A stretch of 59,645 nucleotides of DNA from a virus. Shown in pieces: positions 50,787 through 57,893 of this stretch. The notes under the pieces are model-generated. The model had not been told where the DNA came from and did no database searches. It saw only the letters and a list, made by a program, of their open reading frames with translations. How positions within the stretch are numbered: the first letter of the stretch is position 1; every line of letters begins with the position of its first letter. The position numbers were made by a program, and so were the translations under genes. The stretch lies in IMG/VR virus record IMGVR_UViG_3300032073_003021, positions 1 to 59,645 of that record; one strand, written 5' to 3'.

Positions 50787-51382
50787 CTGACGAAGAACAA
50801 TTTGCAATTCAGGGATCTTTAAGGATCTTTGATCAGGCGCTTACACCTGAAATTTGTTCACTGCTGATTGATACGTTCAAATTGAATTTAGACAAACAAC
50901 AGACAAAAGAAACATTTATAGAAATAAATTACTCTGATGATGTTGAAGACCAGGATGAGGTAAAAGAACAATTAGTCAATTTTTGCTCCACACTTCACGA
51001 ACATTACATGGAACACCTGAACTTACCAAGTGGTATCTTCCACAGAGCGGGTGTTGAAAAACTAAGAATAAGAAAAATTACAAATCCCAAGGACGTGGTA
51101 GTTACAGTAGATACTAGAGACCGAACTAGTTCTATTCGTGCTATTGGGTTCATATTTTTCTTAAATACTGCTGATTCTAAAGTACAATTCTTTAGACAGA
51201 ATGTAGGAGTACAGGCAGAAGAAGGTAGGGTAGTAGTTTATCCACCAAATTGGGAATATCCTTACAGATACGACTTATCTGATGAAGATAATGACGTATT
51301 TGCACTACAAACTTACATACATTATGGTGATGCGGCACAAGTTACTGAAAAACAAGAGAAAATACCTGGAAAAAATGCTTGA
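50753..51382 (+). CDS. Degenerate 2OG-Fe(II)-oxygenase-like protein
   Basis: A 209-residue protein starting inside the preceding gene. RIFDQALTPEICSLLIDTF, IRAIGFIFFLNTADSKVQFF and VQAEEGRVVVYPPNWEYPYR follow the strand order of prolyl-hydroxylase-like proteins (compare the real enzyme at 39583). However, the HxD motif is replaced (VTVDTRDR) and the distal His is not found, so it probably has lost iron binding. Assignment by pattern only. Confidence 0.5.
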   Translation: MEDRRRDSEAVADEEQFAIQGSLRIFDQALTPEICSLLIDTFKLNLDKQQTKETFIEINYSDDVEDQDEVKEQLVNFCSTLHEHYMEHLNLPSGIFHRAGVEKLRIRKITNPKDVVVTVDTRDRTSSIRAIGFIFFLNTADSKVQFFRQNVGVQAEEGRVVVYPPNWEYPYRYDLSDEDNDVFALQTYIHYGDAAQVTEKQEKIPGKNA

Positions 51383-51407
51383 CTTTTGGTTCCGTAGATG
51401 CTATCAT
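51379..51407 (+). promoter_or_regulatory. Sigma70-type promoter before 51440
   Basis: TTGACT (51379-51384), 17 bp, TATCAT (51402-51407), followed by ATACACATAAACTAAAAAAG as at 30420 and 32867. Confidence 0.85.
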
Positions 51408-51439
51408 ATACACATAAACTAAAAAAGTAAGGTAAATTA

Positions 51440-51961
51440 ATGTCAAACTATACACAAGAACAACTAGAGCTTAAGGCACATATTGAGGCAGAGAACGAGA
51501 AGTTCGTTGCTAGATGTAAGGCCGAGGGTGCTACTGCTTGGTGTACGACAGTATCTGACCTGCAACATTGGGCGGATTACGGTATCTACAACATTAAGCA
51601 GTATGAACGTTATAGTTTAACATCTTATATTTACGATGCTTATAAGGACGCACACGGTTTCCGTCCTAGACACTTTGACTTTGACTCTATGTCAATGGTA
51701 GAGCTAGAAAAACTAGCTGACAGAGTATCTCAGGAAGTTACCGAAGCTATTGAACAGGATAGAATTAGAGAAAAAGAAGCCACAACTAAGTGGAAAGAAC
51801 ATCTCGGTTCTTTACTTTCAATGGGTGCTAAGAGCTTAAAGCAAGCGCTTATTTGGGATATGGATGCTGAGGAAATCAACGGTGATAATAGTTATTACTG
51901 TTACCTCAAAGGTATTTCTTATACAAAAGAAAGACTTATCCAAAGGATTGTGGGAGTTTAG
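51440..51961 (+). CDS. Hypothetical early protein
   Basis: A 173-residue mostly helical protein (SNYTQEQLELKAHIEAENE; WCTTVSDLQHWADYGIYNIK; FDFDSMSMVELEKLADRVS). It has a dedicated sigma70-type promoter, suggesting early expression. Preceded by AAGGT. No known family recognised. Confidence 0.65.
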   Translation: MSNYTQEQLELKAHIEAENEKFVARCKAEGATAWCTTVSDLQHWADYGIYNIKQYERYSLTSYIYDAYKDAHGFRPRHFDFDSMSMVELEKLADRVSQEVTEAIEQDRIREKEATTKWKEHLGSLLSMGAKSLKQALIWDMDAEEINGDNSYYCYLKGISYTKERLIQRIVGV

Positions 51962-51982
51962 GCCTTTTGGTCACCTTTATGG

Positions 51983-52011
51983 TTGACTTTAGGTTTAAAA
52001 GATCCTATAAT
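51983..52011 (+). promoter_or_regulatory. Sigma70-type promoter before 52043
   Basis: TTGACT (51983-51988), 17 bp, TATAAT (52006-52011), 31 bases before the ATG, with AAGGAG between. Confidence 0.88.
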
Positions 52012-52042
52012 GTGTATTGTAATTAGAAATTAAGGAGACGTA

Positions 52043-52351
52043 ATGACTGATCAATTATTTACTTATGCAGGGTACTCTGTTACTGCTAACGGACAAACAA
52101 AAGCTCGTTTTGGCAATGACATGGTTTCCCGTGTTAAAAAACTTTCTGGTACGAACTCAGACGTTTGGTTTGAGGAACTACCAAAAGCAATGACTAAGAA
52201 AGAAGCATCGGAATTCTTACTTGAGAACGAAAAGTTCAATAGTGATTTCGACATTAAAAATGCTTTGCTCAAGGTCGTATTTCGTAATACACCCAAGGGA
52301 TCAACTAAGGTTGTGAACAAAGGTGTTTCTTTAAATGATGGAGGAGAATAG
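52043..52351 (+). CDS. Hypothetical early protein
   Basis: A 102-residue protein (TDQLFTYAGYSVTANGQTKA, then RFGNDMVSRVKKL, then MTKKEASEFLLEN) with Shine-Dalgarno AAGGAG behind a sigma70-type promoter. It is followed by a DNA-binding-like gene two bases later. Function unknown. Confidence 0.65.
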   Translation: MTDQLFTYAGYSVTANGQTKARFGNDMVSRVKKLSGTNSDVWFEELPKAMTKKEASEFLLENEKFNSDFDIKNALLKVVFRNTPKGSTKVVNKGVSLNDGGE

Positions 52352-52353
52352 TT

Positions 52354-52611
52354 ATGGCAAAAGCTAAAACTAACCAACATGCTAAAATCGTGAATTTCCT
52401 AAACACAGGACAATCACTTAGCATCGCATACGCCAAGAATAAACTTGGTGTAACACAGTTACCTGCAAGGGTAACAGAACTTAGAGCGCAAGGTTTTGCA
52501 ATCTATACAAACGTGAACAAGGCCGGTAACACCGCTTACAGACTTGGCACACCTAGCAGAGCAATGGTTGCAGCAGCACACGCAGCAGCAGGCTCAACAG
52601 TCTTTAGCTAG
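52354..52611 (+). CDS. Helix-turn-helix-type small protein
   Basis: An 85-residue protein: HAKIVNFLNTGQSLSIAYAK, NKLGVTQLPARVTELRAQGF and the wing-like IYTNVNKAGNTAYRLG. This is the winged-helix pattern of many phage HTH proteins, where the second helix would read TQLPARVTEL. An Ala-rich tail follows. Likely a transcription regulator. Operon with 52043, with Shine-Dalgarno GGAGGAG. Confidence 0.75.
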   Translation: MAKAKTNQHAKIVNFLNTGQSLSIAYAKNKLGVTQLPARVTELRAQGFAIYTNVNKAGNTAYRLGTPSRAMVAAAHAAAGSTVFS

Positions 52612-52620
52612 AAATTAATT

Positions 52621-52675
52621 AATTAGGGTACGATTGTAGACATCGATGACTGTAGATTACTTTCGTACCCTAATT
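52621..52675 (+). other. Stem-loop with a 13-bp perfect stem
   Basis: AATTAGGGTACGA (52621-52633) and TCGTACCCTAATT (52663-52675) are exactly complementary, enclosing a 29-base loop with a small palindrome (CATCGATG). There is no T-run behind it, so a classic terminator is unlikely. It may be an RNA structure, processing site or protein-binding site. Confidence 0.75.
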
Positions 52676-52705
52676 TACCCGATTTTGTCCACTTTGAAAT
52701 ATGTC

Positions 52706-52743
52706 GACAAAATTTTTTACGATATTTTGGAGCAAAAAAAGTT
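52706..52743 (+). repeat. 38-bp intergenic repeat, copy 2
   Basis: Identical to 36394-36431. TTGGAG in its centre followed 17 bp later by TATAAC would give a weak promoter here. It lies 102 bases before the gene at 52845. Confidence 0.8.
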
Positions 52744-52769
52744 AGCGCATATAACTCTAAAAACAGCGC

Positions 52770-52777
52770 TATAAATA
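52770..52777 (+). promoter_or_regulatory. Late promoter TATAAATA before 52845
   Basis: Exact TATAAATA (GCGCTATAAATATTGAGG) 68 bases before the ATG at 52845. Confidence 0.65.
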
Positions 52778-52844
52778 TTGAGGTAACATACACCAAAGTC
52801 GTCCGAGACTAAAGTATGCCATTATACATATAGAGAGATACACA

Positions 52845-53075
52845 ATGACAAACAACAAACAATTAACAGCAGATATCGTAGATGCTTTAGTAGCAAAATA
52901 TAGAGGCGAAATGGCCGAAGCAAAGGCCAACATAAAAATTTATTTAGAAAATCCTGTAGGCATAGGGGAACATCCTGATGTGCTTGCAGCTATAGATACA
53001 CAAATTCAAGCAATGGCAAATGCACAAGAAAAATTAGATGCATTAGCGACATTTAGCAAGGTACCACAAGAGTGA
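52845..53075 (+). CDS. Small helical protein
   Basis: A 76-residue protein with Ala/Lys/Glu-rich helices (VDALVAKYRGEMAEAKANIK; IQAMANAQEKLDALATF). It is the first gene of a compact series (GTGA overlap with the next). Shine-Dalgarno is weak (AGAGAG). Function unknown; a late promoter upstream suggests late expression. Confidence 0.6.
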   Translation: MTNNKQLTADIVDALVAKYRGEMAEAKANIKIYLENPVGIGEHPDVLAAIDTQIQAMANAQEKLDALATFSKVPQE

Positions 53076-53275
53076 TTAAAACCTTTGGTAAACGAACAGA
53101 CTTTCATGCAACAGTAGAAGACGATCCGAAGATGACGATTGTAAAATATTGGCAAGGTAATGAGGAATTATTTACAAATTATGTTTTCAATGATGAGAAC
53201 AGAAATATTAGGAATAAGGAAGCCATAGAGATGGCAGAGAAGTTCGTTTTATCAAAGGAGAGTACCATTGGCTAA
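53072..53275 (+). CDS. Small hypothetical protein
   Basis: A 67-residue protein from GTG 53072, overlapping the preceding stop. IKTFGKRTDFHATVEDDPKM then YWQGNEELFTNYVFND suggest a small alpha-beta fold. The end overlaps the next start by 8 bases. No known family. Confidence 0.55.
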   Translation: MIKTFGKRTDFHATVEDDPKMTIVKYWQGNEELFTNYVFNDENRNIRNKEAIEMAEKFVLSKESTIG

Positions 53276-53813
53276 TAATGTATATTGCACACTGCAACTA
53301 AACTACGGAAGTCCTCAAGCAGAGGAAGAATGGAAGAGGGTTTTTAGATTACTGACAAAACTTGATCCTTATTCTAATGACTACGGATTACAATATCTGG
53401 ATATCTACAAAACAAATGCTGAGATAGCAGATAATGAATTTATGATGGAACACATAGGGTCCACATCAGCATTATTAGAAGGTCCTGTAACGTTCATAGC
53501 ATGTAGCGAATATAACTACATATATGAACATATCATTAAGGCAAAGTGGACTCCGCCTATTAAGTTTTTTGAGGAACTAGCAGACCACTTATACGACTTT
53601 GATGAAGATGTAAAATTATCCTTAGTATATGAGGACGAATATTATAATTTTGCAGGTGCTATAACATTTGCAGAAGGACAATTTGACCAACAACAAGAAT
53701 CAGGTGGTTGGTTTACACAAGAACAACATGACCAAGGGAGAGACCCAAGGGACTTTCAGGACTTTGTAACTGAACAAATTGAAGAATTTAGGAGAGAACA
53801 ACTTGAAACTTGA
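53268..53813 (+). CDS. Hypothetical protein, possibly Api92-like
   Basis: A 181-residue protein from TTG 53268 with Shine-Dalgarno AAAGGAGAG. The opening ANNVYCTLQLNYGSPQAEEE recalls the ferredoxin-like start of phage Api92-type proteins (ANxxxNxLxI-G). Acidic middle with FFEELADHLYDFDEDVKLSL. The match is weak and functional meaning unknown. Confidence 0.55.
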   Translation: MANNVYCTLQLNYGSPQAEEEWKRVFRLLTKLDPYSNDYGLQYLDIYKTNAEIADNEFMMEHIGSTSALLEGPVTFIACSEYNYIYEHIIKAKWTPPIKFFEELADHLYDFDEDVKLSLVYEDEYYNFAGAITFAEGQFDQQQESGGWFTQEQHDQGRDPRDFQDFVTEQIEEFRREQLET

Positions 53814-54282
53814 TTATAATAATGTAGGTAAAATAGGATTTACCTGTAGTACATTTGACTTCCTACACGCAGGACATATTGTAATGTTGGAAGAGGCAAA
53901 AAGGCATTGTGATTATTTAATATGCGGGTTACAAAGTGACCCAACATTGGATAGGAAAAATAAAAACGCCCCTGTACAGAGTATTGTTGAAAGACAGATA
54001 CAATTATGCGCCGTAAAATTTGTAGATGAAGTCGTAATATATAATACGGAAAAAGATTTAGAAGATTTATTACTTACATTACCAATTGATGTAAGGGTAC
54101 TTGGTGATGAATATAAAAATAAAGAGTTCACTGGTAAACGAATTTGTTATAAGAGAAAGATTGAAATTGTATACAACAAAAGAGACCATTCTTTTAGTAC
54201 AACTGATTTGAGGAAAAGAACCGAGAATCAACCTATTGAATTGAAACCTATAAAAACGGAGAGTGAAAATGGCAAAAACTAA
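53803..54282 (+). CDS. Cytidylyltransferase-type nucleotidyltransferase (TagD-like)
   Basis: TTG 53803 with GGAGAG upstream gives 159 residues. GFTCSTFDFLHAGHIVMLEE carries HAGH, and RDHSFSTTDLRKR carries the second substrate motif; ICGLQSDPTLDRKN is typical of glycerol-phosphate or ethanolamine-phosphate cytidylyltransferases. It activates a sugar- or alcohol-phosphate with CTP or ATP. Followed two genes later by a GT2 glycosyltransferase, which may use the product. Confidence 0.8.
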   Translation: MKLDYNNVGKIGFTCSTFDFLHAGHIVMLEEAKRHCDYLICGLQSDPTLDRKNKNAPVQSIVERQIQLCAVKFVDEVVIYNTEKDLEDLLLTLPIDVRVLGDEYKNKEFTGKRICYKRKIEIVYNKRDHSFSTTDLRKRTENQPIELKPIKTESENGKN

Positions 54283-54469
54283 TCCTGTCAAGAGAATAGT
54301 AAATTGTATGGTTGCTGAGAAAAGAGCTTTACACGGCGAATTCAAAGCATATTGGAAAGACACTGCTAATAAAATAGCACAAGAACATAATATTGATATT
54401 TCTACTATTAGAGATAGATTTGAATTAGGACTATATCAAAATGAAACTAAAAGTCGTAGCTATCACTAA
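54269..54469 (+). CDS. Small basic protein
   Basis: A 66-residue protein from ATG 54269 with Shine-Dalgarno GGAGAG. KRIVNCMVAEKRALHGEFKA and IAQEHNIDISTIRDRFELGL look helical with a DNA-binding-like second half, but no family is certain. Overlaps both neighbours. Confidence 0.5.
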   Translation: MAKTNPVKRIVNCMVAEKRALHGEFKAYWKDTANKIAQEHNIDISTIRDRFELGLYQNETKSRSYH

Positions 54470-54776
54470 TATTTGGGAGGCAAAAGGCCCAAGTAAAGAG
54501 TTTCCTATGTGGACACCTGTTGGAAGTAGGGAATATATCATCGACAAAATGGAAAAAGAGCCTACTCTAAAAGATATTAGTCAATCAGTAATGAGATTAA
54601 TGCACTTATTAGAAGGTAGAATAGAAGATACAGTAGTTGAAGTATTCTCAGGTTATGAGGTATACGACGCTAATGCTTTAACACATAATGAAGCATTTCA
54701 ATTACAATTAGGCGACGCCATTGATTATCCAGCAGAAGATATTAGGGATAAACTAGATGTCGAAGAAACTTCCTAG
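54441..54776 (+). CDS. Hypothetical protein
   Basis: A 111-residue acidic protein (KLKVVAITNIWEAKGPSKEF; MRLMHLLEGRIEDTVVEVFS). No transmembrane segment or motif. It overlaps the preceding gene by 29 bases and the glycosyltransferase by 20. Confidence 0.55.
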   Translation: MKLKVVAITNIWEAKGPSKEFPMWTPVGSREYIIDKMEKEPTLKDISQSVMRLMHLLEGRIEDTVVEVFSGYEVYDANALTHNEAFQLQLGDAIDYPAEDIRDKLDVEETS

Positions 54777-55491
54777 ACTTACATTAGGATTAACCTATTT
54801 CAACGACGAAAAATGGATACATGAATGGTATCATCAATTTAAGTTCTATCCTTCAGATATAGAAGTTATTATATTTGACGATGCCTCTGATGCAACACCA
54901 CTTGAGGATTTATTATACCCTATTGAGATAATGCCGGCACATAGTCCAGAAATATCCATATATAAAGTAACAGAAAATTTAGGATTTAATAGTCACGGTT
55001 GTAGAAATGCTATAGCTAAATTGGCAAAATCTGAATTTGTATGTTTCTTTGATATTGATATGTTATGTATGGGCGACACCATGGGAAGAATGAGACAGAG
55101 AAACTGGCAACACCAATCGTTATATCATCATCAATTTTATATTTTTCCAGAACAAAAAATGTTGCCATACCCTGGCCATCTAAATTCCTTTTTATGTTCA
55201 AAACAACTCTTCTGGGAAGCTGGAGGATATGATGAATCCTACACAGGATATCATTATGGAGACAGAGAGTTCATAGCAAGATTAAAGAGAAAAGCACAAT
55301 TTGAAAGGGACTCTGGTGAAGTTATGATGTTACGAAGAATGGGTAAACATGGTAGCGTCCGTAAACAATACAAGAAAACAGAATATTTTGATGACCATTT
55401 CTTCATACAACCTGATACAGAAGAAAATATTAAAAAATTAACAGGAACAGTCGAAACAAAAATCAATTTCTCCTACGAAAGAATCTTATAA
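54757..55491 (+). CDS. GT2-family glycosyltransferase
   Basis: A 244-residue GT-A enzyme: LTLGLTYFNDEKWIHEWYH, VIIFDDASDATPLEDLL, NLGFNSHGCRNAIAKLAKSE and FVCFFDIDMLCMG (DxD metal motif), followed by GYDESYTGYHYGDREFIARL. It transfers a sugar from a nucleotide donor. In this context it could modify phage tail fibres, DNA or host surface sugars. Acceptor unknown. Confidence 0.88.
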   Translation: MSKKLPRLTLGLTYFNDEKWIHEWYHQFKFYPSDIEVIIFDDASDATPLEDLLYPIEIMPAHSPEISIYKVTENLGFNSHGCRNAIAKLAKSEFVCFFDIDMLCMGDTMGRMRQRNWQHQSLYHHQFYIFPEQKMLPYPGHLNSFLCSKQLFWEAGGYDESYTGYHYGDREFIARLKRKAQFERDSGEVMMLRRMGKHGSVRKQYKKTEYFDDHFFIQPDTEENIKKLTGTVETKINFSYERIL

Positions 55492-55494
55492 ATA
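55487..55494 (+). promoter_or_regulatory. Late promoter TATAAATA before 55569
   Basis: Exact TATAAATA in TCTTATAAATACTG, overlapping the GT2 stop, 74 bases before the DUF6267-like ATG. It is directly followed by the sigma70-type promoter at 55508. Confidence 0.65.
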
Positions 55495-55507
55495 CTGTAA
55501 ATAATGC

Positions 55508-55536
55508 TTGACTTTTGGTCCATATGGTGTTATCAT
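55508..55536 (+). promoter_or_regulatory. Sigma70-type promoter before 55569
   Basis: TTGACT (55508-55513), 17 bp, TATCAT (55531-55536), 32 bases before the ATG. Confidence 0.85.
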
Positions 55537-55568
55537 ATAGAATATAAGGTTAGTAAAGTAGGTAAAAA

Positions 55569-56726
55569 ATGCGATTTAAAGACTTTTTAACAGAAGCCAC
55601 AGAAGAAGATAAACTAAAACACTTAGAACACGTGGAAGACCATGTCTTGCATGCTGGTAAAGAAGGTTTTGGTCATGCGTTTCACACAGTCAGAGACGTT
55701 CATCACAAGATGCAAGGCATTAAAACAGATACACAGACTACAATTAAATATGATGGCAGTCCCGCTGTTGTATTTGGGGAACACCCTGAGAATAAAAAAT
55801 TTTTTGTAGCATCTAAATCAGCATTTAACAAAGATCCTAAAATTAACCATACGCATGAGGATATAGAAAAGAATCATGGTCACGCACCAGGACTTGTAAC
55901 AAAGTTAAAAGCGGCATTAGACCATGCACACAAAATAAAACCACAAGGTGTTTACCAAGCAGATATTATGCACACACCAGATGATGTTAAAAAGAATGGT
56001 AATAGAGTGGAGTTTACACCTAACACAATAACTTATCATGTACCACACGATTCAGAACATGGTAAAGCAGCCCAGAAGGCAAAATTAGGACTTGCAGTTC
56101 ATACACAATATGAAGGTAAATCAATTAAAGATATGAAAGCAGTACATGGTGCTGATATGTCTCATTTTGATAGTCACCCAGATGTTCATATGATGAGCAC
56201 AAATCACGACACAAGTCAACACCATTATACACAAGAAGATAGAAAACAAGTTGAACATCATTTAGAACAGGCAGTATCACATTTTAAAAATACACCTGAT
56301 GAACATCACGATACAGTTTTAAAACATCATGCGGCGCTAAAGACTTATATTAATCACACAGTAAGAACAGGCGAACAACATTCGCACGAAGGATTTGTAG
56401 CACATCATAGTGCAAACATGATGAAGAAAGTAGATAAAGTTAAAACAGATGTAGCAAAAGCGAGACATCAAACTACACACGATAACACAATAGGTCATAT
56501 AAATAAGAATAAGGACCACTTCGAAGGACCAATGAATATGCACAAACATATTCAAGCAGCAAAGGACATACTAACAAAGACGATGTCACAACGCTCAGAA
56601 TTCGGTCATGAGGTAGATGGTCAAGAAGTTAAACCCGAAGGATTTGTTGCCATTAGGGGTGGCAGGCCTTCAAAATTTGTAGATAGGAAAGAGTTTAGTG
56701 CTCTTAACTTTAATAAGAATAACTAA
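55569..56726 (+). CDS. DUF6267-like protein: nucleotidyltransferase/ligase-fold enzyme with capsid-targeting-like leader
   Basis: A 385-residue, exceptionally His-rich protein. The start MRFKDFLTEATEED resembles the T4 capsid-targeting sequence (MKTYQEFIAEA). It then has TTIKYDGSPAVVFGEH, like ligase motif I (KxDG, Lys60), FFVASKSAFNKDPK, GVYQADIMH, and at the end KPEGFVAIRGGRPSKFVDRK, like motifs IV-V (EGFV; KxxxR). This order matches ATP/NAD-dependent ligases and related nucleotidyltransferases. Marine phages have similar DUF6267-type proteins. A packaged nucleic-acid-modifying enzyme is a plausible hypothesis. Confidence 0.7.
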   Translation: MRFKDFLTEATEEDKLKHLEHVEDHVLHAGKEGFGHAFHTVRDVHHKMQGIKTDTQTTIKYDGSPAVVFGEHPENKKFFVASKSAFNKDPKINHTHEDIEKNHGHAPGLVTKLKAALDHAHKIKPQGVYQADIMHTPDDVKKNGNRVEFTPNTITYHVPHDSEHGKAAQKAKLGLAVHTQYEGKSIKDMKAVHGADMSHFDSHPDVHMMSTNHDTSQHHYTQEDRKQVEHHLEQAVSHFKNTPDEHHDTVLKHHAALKTYINHTVRTGEQHSHEGFVAHHSANMMKKVDKVKTDVAKARHQTTHDNTIGHINKNKDHFEGPMNMHKHIQAAKDILTKTMSQRSEFGHEVDGQEVKPEGFVAIRGGRPSKFVDRKEFSALNFNKNN

Positions 56727-56736
56727 GGAGACGAAC

Positions 56737-56790
56737 ATGAATAGTAAATGTAAATGTTGTGAATGTTGTTCTTGCACTTGTTGCGGATAA
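56737..56790 (+). CDS. Cysteine-rich micropeptide, 17 residues with 8 Cys
   Basis: ATG 56737 with strong Shine-Dalgarno AAGGAG encodes MNSKCKCCECCSCTCCG and a TAA. Eight of seventeen residues are Cys, in CxCC, CC and CxC groupings typical of metallothionein-like metal binding. It lies 10 bases after the DUF6267-like stop and 6 bases before the next start, so it fills the gap precisely. Too small for usual gene finders. Confidence 0.6.
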   Translation: MNSKCKCCECCSCTCCG

Positions 56791-56796
56791 TTAATT

Positions 56797-57642
56797 ATGG
56801 CAGAAGATAAACACATAGTATTCTCATTTGGTAGGATGAATCCTCCAACTGCTGGACACTCTAAGGTTATTGATAAGGTTCATTCTCATGCTAAAGAGAT
56901 TGGAGCAAATCATGCCGTTGTGGTTAGTCATTCACAAAACAAGAAAAAAGATCCTTTACATCACAATCATAAGAAAGAATACTTACAACACATACACCCG
57001 GATGTAAATTTTACGCATTCTACAAAAGACCACCCACACTTTTTAGCACAACTTAAAAAGTTCAACCAAGAAGGACATACACACGCAACAATGGTTGTGG
57101 GTAGCGATAGGGTAAAAGATTTTCAAAAACTTTCATCTAAATATAATGGAAAAGAATATAATTATAAAAAGATACGAGTCATCTCAGCAGGACACAGAGA
57201 CCCGGATGCTGAAGGTGTTACAGGTATAAGTGGAACAAAGATGAGAAATCATGCTACTAATAATGATTATAAATCTTTTAAAGCAGGCCTACATCCTAAC
57301 CACAATGAGGACCATGCAAGAAAGTTATTTGACGCAACAAAAAGTGGATTACAGGAGACAACAATGCAATCATTTGGCGAATTCTTAAAAGAAGACATGG
57401 AAGGTATGTCGCAGAAGTCTGGTGATAAAAGAAGCACAGAAAGTGGAGCAGGTATGACTGCTAAAGGTGTTGCTAAATATAATAGAAGGACTGGCGGCAA
57501 TTTAAAAACAGCGGTAACTACACCTCCAAGTAAATTGAAGAAAGGTAGTAAAGCGGCAAACAGACGTAAATCATTTTGTGCTAGGTCCAGGGGATGGACC
57601 GGCGAGAGGGGCAAGGCTGCTAGACGTAGATGGAACTGCTGA
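56797..57642 (+). CDS. HxGH nucleotidyltransferase fused to a DUF6321-like basic domain
   Basis: A 281-residue protein. N-terminal: FSFGRMNPPTAGHSKVIDKV (TAGH), MVVGSDRVKDF and GISGTKMRNH, as in NMN/nicotinamide adenylyltransferase-like enzymes. From about residue 190 begins MQSFGEFLKEDMEGMSQKSG, then a basic region ending ANRRKSFCARSRGWTGERGK, resembling DUF6321. An internal Shine-Dalgarno and ATG exist at the junction (see next entry). Confidence 0.8.
   Translation: MAEDKHIVFSFGRMNPPTAGHSKVIDKVHSHAKEIGANHAVVVSHSQNKKKDPLHHNHKKEYLQHIHPDVNFTHSTKDHPHFLAQLKKFNQEGHTHATMVVGSDRVKDFQKLSSKYNGKEYNYKKIRVISAGHRDPDAEGVTGISGTKMRNHATNNDYKSFKAGLHPNHNEDHARKLFDATKSGLQETTMQSFGEFLKEDMEGMSQKSGDKRSTESGAGMTAKGVAKYNRRTGGNLKTAVTTPPSKLKKGSKAANRRKSFCARSRGWTGERGKAARRRWNC
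57364..57642 (+). CDS. Nested in-frame product: capsid-targeted basic protein (DUF6321-like), putative
   Basis: Within the preceding gene, in the same frame, ATG 57364 is preceded by AGGAGA at 57353-57358 with good spacing. The product would be 92 residues, beginning MQSFGEFLKEDMEG, a capsid-targeting-like leader, and ending in a strongly basic, Cys-containing region (RRKSFCARSRGWTG). This would make a separate internal head protein. Evidence is the site and leader only; expression must be shown. Confidence 0.5.
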   Translation: MQSFGEFLKEDMEGMSQKSGDKRSTESGAGMTAKGVAKYNRRTGGNLKTAVTTPPSKLKKGSKAANRRKSFCARSRGWTGERGKAARRRWNC

Positions 57643-57893
57643 AGAAAATAGGAAGAGGTATTTTATCAGGCCTCAAAAGATTCTGGGAATGGATACTTTC
57701 CCTATTTCTAACACGATATAAAGTTACGGTATCGTTTAATAAAGTTTATGGCGATAGTGATGATAAAAACTATATAGCTAAGAAAATAGTAACTAGAAAA
57801 GAAAAGTTATTAGTCTTTATTGACGAAGACAACAATAAAATAGAGTTTAGATCTTCTACAGGTTTAAATTACATAATAGAGGATTACTTATAA
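57630..57893 (+). CDS. Small protein with amphipathic N-terminus
   Basis: An 87-residue protein starting inside the end of the preceding gene. Residues 1-28 (ELLKKIGRGILSGLKRFWEW then ILSLFL) form an amphipathic, Lys/Trp-rich helix that could contact membranes; the rest is a beta-rich soluble part. It directly precedes the spanin-like genes, so a role in lysis is possible but unproven. Confidence 0.5.
   Translation: MELLKKIGRGILSGLKRFWEWILSLFLTRYKVTVSFNKVYGDSDDKNYIAKKIVTRKEKLLVFIDEDNNKIEFRSSTGLNYIIEDYL

Larger units (their letters stand above)
52612..52844 (+). other. Non-coding interval of 233 bases
   Basis: The longest gap between genes in the window. It holds the 13-bp perfect inverted repeat (52621-52675), the 38-bp repeat (52706-52743) and a late box (52770-52777). 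A 42-codon frame (52646-52774) crosses it but lacks a Shine-Dalgarno. No tRNA is seen. Confidence 0.7.

Noticed and set aside
52646-52774. 42-codon frame across the hairpin and 38-bp repeat
   Set aside because: No Shine-Dalgarno, the start lies in the hairpin loop, and the corresponding frame at the other repeat copy is not a matching gene.
56508-56515. TATAAATA inside the DUF6267-like gene
   Set aside because: Within coding sequence and more than 200 bases from the next start, with no supporting context.
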